From assembly GCF_010731615.1 (NCBI RefSeq), contig NZ_AP022618.1, forward strand, positions 2,790,001-2,854,000: 64,000 nucleotides of DNA, written 5' to 3'. Position 1 is the first letter of the stretch. Every line of letters starts with the position of its first letter. The notes below the pieces were generated by a model. It was not told the origin of the DNA. It saw nothing but the letters and a program-made list of their open reading frames with translations, and ran no database searches. Below, piece by piece: positions 44,622-52,310 of the stretch. The stretch comes from Mycolicibacterium insubricum. GTDB taxonomy: Bacteria > Actinomycetota > Actinomycetes > Mycobacteriales > Mycobacteriaceae. Position numbers and translations under genes: made by a program.

Positions 44622-44710
44622 TCCTGGAATACGGTCGGCACAGGCGGAGCTCGGTCGCCGTCTACGGCGCATCCGCGAGCGGCGACCTGCGTCAACGGGG
44701 CACTGTCAGG
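44604..44710 (-). repeat. inverted copies of the module A end repeat, right end
   Basis: TCCGGCACTGTCAT at 44604-44617 is the exact inverse of ATGACAGTGCCGGA at 38168. GGCACTGTCAGG at 44699-44710 is the inverse of CCTGACAGTGCC, matching the outer left copy with one change. The inner copy overlaps the DUF488 3' end. The pattern of two sites per end, facing inward, is transposon-like. Confidence 0.5.
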
Positions 44711-45113
44711 TTTTCGCGGAATCAGGGGCCGAATCGGACAGCTCGCAGGTAATCGCGGATCACTATCAACAAGTCCTGGAACGGACAGGGACATCCATGC
44801 TGCTTGACCTGGGTGGATCCAAACCTGCTGGTCGGTAAAGTACCGATAAGCCACATTATGTCAGATAAACCACTGCATATTGCATCAGGTGAATCAGCAT
44901 CCCCCTCCTTGCTGACCGCCGCTCCTTCCATCGTTTTCGGTTGGTGCGCAGGACTTTCCGCAGTCAGGACCTAGGCGCGGTCCGCGCCGGCTCCAACAGT
45001 GTGGACCCATCCGCGGCCGGTGGGAGCGACACGCTGACCTGGGGTCTTGACTTGATGATGCAACAGATGAATCATTGATTCATCTGTTGATACCAGATGA
45101 GCGGGGGCTTCGG
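44622..45113. other. gene-free spacer between modules A and B
   Basis: About 490 bases with no supported gene. It holds the right-end repeat of module A and, at its end, the promoter and long palindrome of the recombinase gene. A short frame near 44646 reads like the start of an XRE protein (LGRRLRRIRER) but ends at once; too little to call. Confidence 0.45.
45047..45089 (+). promoter_or_regulatory. recombinase promoter with 29-bp palindrome
   Basis: CAACAGATGAATC-ATT-GATTCATCTGTTG (45061-45089) is a perfect 13-bp inverted repeat. A TTGACT -35-like element (45047-45052) lies just upstream so the palindrome covers the -10 region. The XRE gene two genes down is a natural candidate for the repressor binding here. 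Confidence 0.65.
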
Positions 45114-46223
45114 GTGGCAGTCGATGACGTCGGACGCGCGTATCTGGTCAGCTCAGTCAGGCCTCTGCACCCTGAAGAACAAACGGTCACGGAGATGCTC
45201 CAGGGCTGGCGCAACCAGCAGCTCAGCCGCAATCTGCAGTTCGGGACTATCGACCGCCGCATCAAGCAGGTGCAGCGCTTCATCGAGCACTCGAACGAGT
45301 TCCCCTGGACCTGGACCGTCGCGATGGTCGACGAGTTCTTCGGTGACCTTCGCGGTATCCATAAGCTAGCCCAGTCGTCGATCCGTTCGTATCAGGTCGG
45401 CCTGCGACTGTTCTGCTCCTACGTCAGTAATCCGGACTACGGATGGGATCGCGTATGCGAGGAACTGTTCGGGACCCACCCGTCCCAGGTCTTCTTCGAC
45501 TGGAACACCGCTCGACACGTCCAGGAGAACGAGGCTCAACCCGAGAAGCGCGCATTCACCAAGCGGGAACTTCAAGACTTCTTCGACCATGCCGATGAGC
45601 AGGTATCTGCCGTCGTAGCTTCGGGCAGAAAGGGTTGGCTGCCCGCCTACCGCGACGCCGTGATGTTCAAGTTCGCCTACGCGTATGGTTTGCGATTCAA
45701 CGAACTGTCCCATCTGCAGACGGTCGATTTCGCGAGGAACCCCCACGCGAAGGAATTTGGAAAGTTTGGGCTCGTTCATGTGCGATACGGCAAAGCGAAG
45801 AAGGGCTCCCCGCCGAAGCAGCGCAGTGTCCTGACAGTCTTCGACTGGACACCAGAGGTACTGGTCGACTGGCTGGAGAATGGCCAGCACCATATGGACG
45901 ACGGGATCGACCTGTTCCCGAGTGAACGCGGAAACCTAGTTTCGGAGACCACACTCATCAGGCGATTCCGACGCTACTGCCACGATCTGGACCTCTCGCC
46001 CGGGCTCGACCTCCATTCGTTCCGCCGGTCCTACGCAACCCACCTGCTCGAAGCGGGCTGGGACGCGATGTTCGTCCAACACCAAATGGGTCATGAACAC
46101 GCATCCACCACAGCGATCTATAGCTGTGTTAGCAGCGACTACCGCACTAGGACACTGCGAAACGCCCTCGATGCCACCATCGCCGCTGCGCTACAACCGA
46201 ACCAGAACGGCGACGCCGGATGA
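45114..46223 (+). CDS. tyrosine recombinase/integrase
   Basis: About 369 residues of the phage integrase family. An N-terminal SAM-like core-binding domain (to about 130) precedes the catalytic domain with Arg in YGLRFNELSHL, Lys in YGKAKKGSPP, the HxxR box in LHSFRRSYATHL, and the last His and Tyr in MGHEHASTTAIYS. All catalytic residues are intact. The GTG at 45114 is preferred; a TTG at 45075 lies inside the palindrome. It overlaps the XRE gene by 4 bases (ATGA). It probably inserted module B. Confidence 0.9.
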   Translation: MAVDDVGRAYLVSSVRPLHPEEQTVTEMLQGWRNQQLSRNLQFGTIDRRIKQVQRFIEHSNEFPWTWTVAMVDEFFGDLRGIHKLAQSSIRSYQVGLRLFCSYVSNPDYGWDRVCEELFGTHPSQVFFDWNTARHVQENEAQPEKRAFTKRELQDFFDHADEQVSAVVASGRKGWLPAYRDAVMFKFAYAYGLRFNELSHLQTVDFARNPHAKEFGKFGLVHVRYGKAKKGSPPKQRSVLTVFDWTPEVLVDWLENGQHHMDDGIDLFPSERGNLVSETTLIRRFRRYCHDLDLSPGLDLHSFRRSYATHLLEAGWDAMFVQHQMGHEHASTTAIYSCVSSDYRTRTLRNALDATIAAALQPNQNGDAG

Positions 46224-46555
46224 AACGCGATGTCGACTACCAATGGCGCCTCGCCGAACTCATGGCGGGCAACCAGATGCACAACAGCACCGACCTCATC
46301 CCACGATTGAATGAACGCGGCATCACGCTGTCACGGCCCCAGGTTTACCGGCTCGTCCACCAACGCCCCGAACGAGTCTCTCTTAAACTCATCGCTGCGC
46401 TCTGCGACATCTTCGACTGCGGCCCAGAAGATCTCGTCACGGTCACCGCTGCCGACGCCCGCAAGAAAGCCGCTAGCGCCGGCCGAGAAAACGTCGTCGA
46501 ACTCAACAAGGCCATCCGCCCCAAACGTGCTCGGATCCTCAGCGATGACGATTGA
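46220..46555 (+). CDS. small XRE/Cro-type HTH protein of the recombinase trio
   Basis: A 111-residue protein with a Cro-like helix-turn-helix: MHNSTDLIPRLNERGITLSR as first helices and SRPQVYRLVHQRPERVSLKL as recognition region, followed by LCDIFDCGPEDLV. The basic, Lys/Arg-rich C-terminal tail (KAIRPKRARIL) may help DNA binding. Tight overlaps with both neighbours (4 and 11 bases) show a single translation unit. Likely repressor at the palindrome 45061-45089 and/or directionality factor (inference). Confidence 0.85.
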   Translation: MKRDVDYQWRLAELMAGNQMHNSTDLIPRLNERGITLSRPQVYRLVHQRPERVSLKLIAALCDIFDCGPEDLVTVTAADARKKAASAGRENVVELNKAIRPKRARILSDDD

Positions 46556-48098
46556 ACCGCAGCGCCGTAACACCGTCCGCGGACGACCCAAAGTCACCGA
46601 CGGATCAATGGAATGCGCTCGCTGCCACCGCGAGATACGGCGCACGGCAGCAACATGGCGAGACGGCCGCATCTGCAATTCCTGCTACTACGAAGCAACC
46701 AGCCTCTACGGCGACTGCCCCAGCTGCGGATTTCACCGCCTCCTGCCCGGCCGGCTGGACATCGGCGAGCAACCCGTGTGTCGAGACTGTGCGCGTATCC
46801 GCCAGAACTTCTATTGCAGGTCGTGCAACGAGGAACGCCGACCCTACCGCGGCAACGTATGCGCACGTTGCAGCCTCCGCGAAGACCTTGAGCGGGCGTT
46901 CCTCCACCCGGACTCCCCCGCGAGCTTCACACAACTCATCGACGCCCTGTGCGCAGCCAATCGCGCCGAGAGCATCATCACGTGGAAAAGATCGGACAAG
47001 GTTCAAGGACTCCTACGCTCCCTCGGAGATGGCACCACTCCCCTCACCCACGACGGCCTGGACCAGTACGAGCCCGCGGGCCGGCACGTCGACCACCTAC
47101 GGGCCATCCTGCAGCACCATGACGTAATTCCCGCACGTGACAGGTATCTCGCCTACTTCGAGCGGTGGATCGAAGACAAGCTCCACCCAGTCTCAGATCC
47201 CGAGATCGCCACGCCAATCAGGCAATTCGCCACCTGGCACCACCTCAGGCGAATCAACGACTTAGCACTTTCTGGGGTTTCAACCCGAGGGCCCGTTCAC
47301 GCCTCGAAGCAGGACATCACAGAAGCACTGAAGTTCCTCGAGTGGCTTCGCGCCCAACACGGACGAACGACAGCCAACTGCACACAGCAAGATGTGGACC
47401 TCTGCGTCACCACAGGTCCAACAACGCGGCACCTCATCCGGACGTCCATCATTTGGTGCAAAAGGATGCGGGTGAACCGATCAATCACGCTCGGACACCG
47501 TCAGGCCAAAACGGTCCGAGTCTTCACACAAGACCAGCGGCGTGAGTGGATTCGCGAACTTCTGTCCGGCTACAACGAATCGCTCCCCTACCGCATCGCT
47601 GGAACGCTGCTACTCCTCTACGCCCAGCCACTCGTGAAGGTCGCAGCCATTCCGATGAGCAAGGTGCTTGTCGCGCCGGATGGACTGTCCCTCGAACTTG
47701 GGGTGACACCATCGCCCGTGCCCGAGCCATTCGCCGAGATGCTTAGGCGTCACATCAGCGGCAGACCGAATCTTCGTACAGGCGGGGCCAATAACAACCC
47801 GTGGCTGTTTCCTGGATACCGACCCGGCGAGCACCTGCACCCGAACACCTTGATGGATCGGCTTAGGGAGCTGGGGATTGATCTTCTAGGGGCGCGGAAC
47901 ACCGCCTTACGAGAACTAGTGACGCAGTTCCCGCTCCTGTGGTGGCCGAGATGCTCGGCTATAGCGACCAAGTCCTGCATAGGCACGCGACTCTGGCAGC
48001 GCAACCCTGGGGTCGCTACGCGCGACCTGCAGGCTAAGGCAACGCAAACCCAAAGGGGCCCATACAGGTTGAGAGGCTGGATGATTACGTGTATATAG
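46545..48098 (+). pseudogene. zinc-ribbon recombinase-associated protein, C terminus frameshifted
   Basis: The third protein of the trio, 517 residues as it reads. The N terminus has repeated CxxC knuckles (MECARC, CNSCYY, DCPSCG, VCRDCAR, YCRSCNEE, CARCSL), enough for about four zinc ribbons. The central and C-terminal parts resemble a degenerate recombinase/phage integrase fold without catalytic residues. Near 47930 the reading frame departs from the family pattern. The -1 frame continues as PAPVVAEMLGYSDQVLHRHA and ends at TAA 48035-48037, which looks like the true C terminus. One missing base in the TTCCCG run would explain it. Alternatively it is a programmed -1 shift or a sequencing error. 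Confidence 0.75.
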
Positions 48099-49954
48099 AA
48101 CGATTGCAGGTCGAGTCAGAGGGCTTCCTGGCGGGATTGGATCTCCGATTCGACACCGGACTCAACGTGATCATCGGTGCGCGTGGTACCGGAAAGACCT
48201 CGATAATCGAGTTGATCAGGTATTGCACGAATGCAGAGGCGTTCACTGAAGATGCAGCTGCCCGTGGATCTCAGCAAGCAATTGCGATCTTGGATGGCGG
48301 CGCGGTAACACTCACTGTGCGCGACCAAGACAGCCGCTTTGAGATAACCCGATCTGCAGCAGGGCACTTCAGTCGGACTCAATCCACCAAGATCTCCTGC
48401 ACAGTGCTTGCTCAGAATGAAGTGGAAGCGATCGGCGCCCAAGCCTCTGGTCGACTACGCCTATTGGATAGGTTCCGCAAGACTAACGAGATGGATCAGC
48501 GGAAGCTCGATTCACTCCAATCGCAGCTTCGTAGCCAGACCGTTGAGATCGCAGCGATCATCGCGGAGGGCAGTTCGATTGCGGACGAAATCGAATCGCT
48601 GGGCGCCGTTGAAGCGGAACTCGCCTTGGCACAGGAGGCTCAGCAAGCGGTGTTGGGGGCTTCTGACGCTACCGACGTCCAACAAACTGACCTCAAACGC
48701 CTGCAAGAAACTAGCCGCTTGATCGCGAACCGCGAGCAGATCCTTCTAGCGGAGGAATCCCGGGTCACCGACTTCCGGCAAGCTCTCGAGGAGTTGTCCG
48801 GCATGACCAGAACGCTGCTGCGCGATTGGCCATCCGATGCTGGAAACGACCCGATTTCCCAACGCCGTTCGTTCGTGAGCGATGTGTCCCGGGCGCTCAA
48901 CTCAGCGGCCGAAGCTGTCGCCCGATTGGCCGAAGGCATCGACGACGCAAACCGAGCGACGCTATCCCTGAAAAGCAGCGTTGATGTTCAGAGTCGCGAG
49001 CTGCGTCAGCGGTTGGAAGCGGTTCAGAAGGGCATCGGTCAGGCATCGAGGCTAGTGGCATCGCTAGAGGAGAAGCGTGGGCGGCTCCAAGCGCTCCGGA
49101 ATGTCCTGGAGGAACGTCGCACCCACTATCTCGACCTAGTCGAACAGCGGGATGCTGTTTACAGGAGTCTTGATCGCAGACGAAGCGAGATCTACGAACA
49201 GCGGACATCGATTGCATCGGATCTCAGCCACGCACTTGCTCCGACGATTCAAATCAGGCTTACCCGATCTGAGAACGTAGATGACTACCGCTCGGCAATT
49301 GCCGCGGCGTTACGCGGCAGCGGAATCCACTACAACACGTTAGCCCCGCAACTCGCGCGAGAAGTCAGTCCGTTAGAGCTCGCTCACTGGGTGGAATCAT
49401 CCGACGTCGAAGCGCTCGCATCAACTCTCTCCATCAGACGAGATCGCGCGCAATCTGTAATCGAGAATCTGTCGGGACCAGGCCTGGGAAGGATTATTAG
49501 TGCCACCATCGAGGACGGTGTGTCGCTGTATCTACTGGATGGACCGGAATACAAGTCTAGTGATCAGCTGTCAATTGGGCAGCGCTGCACCGTTGTTCTA
49601 CCGATCTTGCTAGGCACGCACGGCGATCCACTAGTAGTGGACCAGCCGGAGGATCATTTGGACAATGCCTTTATTGCGTCCACCTTGGTGAACTCATTGC
49701 GTCGCAGAAACCCAGTCGATCAGATTATTTTTTCCTCCCACAACGCAAACATTCCCGTTCTAGGCGAAGCGGACCAAGTCATAGTCATGGAGTCCGATGG
49801 AAGACACGGCTACGCGGTGCACCAAGGGACGCTAGACGAGGCTGAGACCGTACGACATATCACCCGCGTAATGGAGGGCGGGATAGAAGCATTCGAAGCC
49901 CGTTCCGCTTTCTACGGGACAGCTGGCGCGGCGTCGTGGCCTAATGACCGCTGA
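48089..49954 (+). CDS. SMC/RecF-like ABC ATPase of candidate defence operon
   Basis: A 621-residue ATPase. Walker A GARGTGKTS at residues 30-38, a long coiled-coil-prone middle of about residues 130-390 (many Glu/Arg/Leu heptads), ABC signature LSIGQR near 495, Walker B LVVDQPEDHLD near 514, and H-loop FSSHNANIP near 550. The layout is that of RecF/SMC-type DNA-end or structure sensors with no extra nuclease domain seen. GTG 48089 has GAGAGG about 14 bases upstream. Its 3' end overlaps the kinase gene by 11 bases. It likely senses or holds DNA and signals to the kinase (inference). Confidence 0.85.
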   Translation: MYIERLQVESEGFLAGLDLRFDTGLNVIIGARGTGKTSIIELIRYCTNAEAFTEDAAARGSQQAIAILDGGAVTLTVRDQDSRFEITRSAAGHFSRTQSTKISCTVLAQNEVEAIGAQASGRLRLLDRFRKTNEMDQRKLDSLQSQLRSQTVEIAAIIAEGSSIADEIESLGAVEAELALAQEAQQAVLGASDATDVQQTDLKRLQETSRLIANREQILLAEESRVTDFRQALEELSGMTRTLLRDWPSDAGNDPISQRRSFVSDVSRALNSAAEAVARLAEGIDDANRATLSLKSSVDVQSRELRQRLEAVQKGIGQASRLVASLEEKRGRLQALRNVLEERRTHYLDLVEQRDAVYRSLDRRRSEIYEQRTSIASDLSHALAPTIQIRLTRSENVDDYRSAIAAALRGSGIHYNTLAPQLAREVSPLELAHWVESSDVEALASTLSIRRDRAQSVIENLSGPGLGRIISATIEDGVSLYLLDGPEYKSSDQLSIGQRCTVVLPILLGTHGDPLVVDQPEDHLDNAFIASTLVNSLRRRNPVDQIIFSSHNANIPVLGEADQVIVMESDGRHGYAVHQGTLDEAETVRHITRVMEGGIEAFEARSAFYGTAGAASWPNDR

Positions 49955-50843
49955 CCCGATGTCCGGCCTTCGGTCCGACAACCCGTCTATCCGTTTGGCT
50001 GCGGCGCGCGAACTAGTTGGTAGTGACCTCTCCGAGAGCATCGGAACGATCCGGCGGATTCGAAGAACAGAATCGGATTCCTGGGTGCGTGCTGCGCTCG
50101 ACCGGGCGATCGCAAAATGGGAATCCGATGCGGGCGCAGCAAGTACAGGCGAGGGTTGGATTACGGTGCCAGCTGCAGGCGATTTGGAGGACATTCGTGC
50201 TGACGCCATCCAGGACGTCACTCGTACTCTGCTGCACGAGATACGACCGCTCGTCGGAGCGGTCGATTCAGCGGCGCGGTACGAAGTCGGTGGCGACTAC
50301 CAGCAATCCGACACGGGACGTGGTCTGGCCCGGCTGCGCGAATTGCTCGGTGCAATCCAGACGCTTCATGACGCCGCAGCTGCTCCGAGAATAAGGGAGT
50401 TTGATCTTGCCGACCTGGTTGTCGAAGAGATTGCAGTACAAGGCTTTTCCGGCAAGCAGGTACTTCCAACGCGTACTGATCCGGTGGTGGTCGGTGGCGA
50501 TCCAGATTTGCTGAAACTGGCATTGGGCAACGCACTTAGAAATGCTGTGGAGGCTAGCGAGACAACTCAAACGAAGGTTGTTGTCAATTGCGGGGCGACT
50601 TCGCAAGATGCTTGGGTGGCCGTCTTGGATGACGGCGTCGGCCTACCTGAAGCGAGTGACCGCGTATGGGAACCAGGTATCACGAAGAAGTCGAAACAGA
50701 AACACTTTGGATGGGGGTTGCCGATCGCTCAACGGGCTGTACATTCGTTCGGCGGATCAATCAGGCTGCAGCCACGCGAGCATGGAGGAACAGTGTGTGA
50801 AATTCGTTGGAGCCTGCACCCAAAGGAGGTGACGACTGCATGA
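49944..50843 (+). CDS. soluble histidine kinase with helical-repeat N terminus
   Basis: A 299-residue histidine kinase without membrane segments. Residues 10-60 look like one HEAT-type helical repeat (SIRLAAARELV, SDSWVRAALDRAI). The phosphoacceptor His98 lies in LLHEIRPLVG. The ATP-binding domain has N-box GNALRNAVEAS (about 195-204), G1 DDGVGLP (229-235), and G2 FGWGLPIA (255-262). No PAS, HAMP or sensor domain is present, so the input is probably protein-protein contact, for example with the ATPase. It overlaps the ATPase by 11 bases and the receiver gene by 4 (ATGA). Confidence 0.85.
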   Translation: MTADPMSGLRSDNPSIRLAAARELVGSDLSESIGTIRRIRRTESDSWVRAALDRAIAKWESDAGAASTGEGWITVPAAGDLEDIRADAIQDVTRTLLHEIRPLVGAVDSAARYEVGGDYQQSDTGRGLARLRELLGAIQTLHDAAAAPRIREFDLADLVVEEIAVQGFSGKQVLPTRTDPVVVGGDPDLLKLALGNALRNAVEASETTQTKVVVNCGATSQDAWVAVLDDGVGLPEASDRVWEPGITKKSKQKHFGWGLPIAQRAVHSFGGSIRLQPREHGGTVCEIRWSLHPKEVTTA

Positions 50844-52243
50844 GCATGCAGATCCTGTTAGTGGAGGACGAAGATACCAGTGCGGAACTAGCTATCACTT
50901 CTATTCGGAGAGTGGATGAATCAGTAGAGGTAGTAGTGATGGGTGACCGCGACTCTGCTATCAATGAAATTCGTCAGCATGACCATGATCTAATCATTTG
51001 CGATATTCGCATACCACCGAATTCCCAAAGCGTGGATATTGACGAAAGCCACGGTCTAGCGGTCCACGCTGTCGCTCGCGATGTTTGTCCTGGTACTCCT
51101 TTGGTGTTCCTTACCGGATTCAGAACTTCAGACGCAACTCGCCGGCGCCTATCGGCAGGTGGAGTTAGTGACATCTTTGGCCTGCGCGCTCATCCAATGG
51201 TGCAGCTAGTGGATAAAGACGACCCCCTCCGCCTAGAGGACGTCGTGAGGGAGTTCGTAGAAGCTCTGGCGACGCTGGATATCGCTTGCGTGGTCCATAA
51301 CGACAACGACGTGAACCCCGCGTTCGTGCGGGCGGTGCAGACATACGCTTCATACACGAACCACAGTGCAGCCAACGTCCAATCCAGTTCGGGCCTGTCG
51401 GGAGCCACGGTTGGCCGCGTACGCCTAGAATCACAAAGTCAAGCTGCAGCAAACTTTATCTTGAAGGTTCTCCCATTCGAGGACGCCGCTGATGAATTCG
51501 AGCGCTACAGAAATTTTGTTGCCAGCCGGCTAGCCCCTGGCGTCTTCGCGCCCACGGTGATGTCTATTTCCGCGGGCCTCCGTAAGCAATCTGGCCTTAT
51601 TTCTACGTTAGCTGGTGATGGTTATCAATCAGTTTTTCGATTGCTCCGAGAGAATCCGTCGGAGGCCGCACGCGTAGTTTCACATCTCCGCGACAAGTTG
51701 GCTCCTTGGTACGATAACCCCGCGACGAATATGATCACTCTGCGAGAGTTGCGGCGCGAGAAGGCCTCGGACGACGTGACATCCAGGCCCGAACCACTTG
51801 GCGACCGACTTGACGTCATCGAGGAACTCGAGATCGAGATGCCGAGAGTAATCACTCACGGCGACATGCATGGGGAAAACATCCTCGTAGACAGGCGAGG
51901 CCAGCCATTACTGATCGATTTTGGTGATGTTGGTTTCGGGCACGCGCCCGTAGACCCTGTGACCTTGGAACTGAGTTTGATCTACCACGTCGAGGGTCCA
52001 GCTCGCGATAACGCAATTGGCTCATCGATCGACTGGCAGTCCTGGCCCGACATTTCTCAATGCTACGGGTCGAGTCCACTGTCAGCGTTTGCCAGTGAAT
52101 GCCGTTCTTGGGCAGATGAAGTCGGGTCCCCTCGCGCAACACTAGCGTTCGGGTATGCGCACTCACTAAGGCAACTGAAGTACCCAGATGTCGCTGCGCA
52201 GATCGCTATCGCGATCGCTCAGGCCTGCGCCGGGGCTATTTGA
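50840..52243 (+). CDS. response regulator receiver fused to APH-like kinase
   Basis: A 467-residue fusion. The receiver occupies residues 1-140 with acidic pocket VEDED (8-12), phosphoacceptor Asp55 in IICDIRI, Thr92 in VFLTG and Lys126 in VDKDD, all intact. The C-terminal part (about 175-450) is a kinase-fold phosphotransferase. It has an ATP-binding Lys in FILKVLPFED, catalytic loop THGDMHGENIL near residue 340 and metal motif LIDFGDVGFG near 360. There is no DNA-binding domain. Thus phosphorylation by the partner kinase probably switches a kinase effector. Similar kinase-like domains are described as ternary-complex-associated domains in conflict systems; the match is tentative. Confidence 0.85.
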   Translation: MSMQILLVEDEDTSAELAITSIRRVDESVEVVVMGDRDSAINEIRQHDHDLIICDIRIPPNSQSVDIDESHGLAVHAVARDVCPGTPLVFLTGFRTSDATRRRLSAGGVSDIFGLRAHPMVQLVDKDDPLRLEDVVREFVEALATLDIACVVHNDNDVNPAFVRAVQTYASYTNHSAANVQSSSGLSGATVGRVRLESQSQAAANFILKVLPFEDAADEFERYRNFVASRLAPGVFAPTVMSISAGLRKQSGLISTLAGDGYQSVFRLLRENPSEAARVVSHLRDKLAPWYDNPATNMITLRELRREKASDDVTSRPEPLGDRLDVIEELEIEMPRVITHGDMHGENILVDRRGQPLLIDFGDVGFGHAPVDPVTLELSLIYHVEGPARDNAIGSSIDWQSWPDISQCYGSSPLSAFASECRSWADEVGSPRATLAFGYAHSLRQLKYPDVAAQIAIAIAQACAGAI

Positions 52244-52310
52244 ATGCGCAACAAAGACTGTTCGGCACTAGCTCGACACCCTTTTGTCGGCACAAAGAGG
52301 AGGCGACGTG

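Noticed and set aside
44640..44720. XRE gene remnant (LGRRLRRIRER) after DUF488
   Set aside because: Only about 20 codons look family-like and no recognition helix follows.
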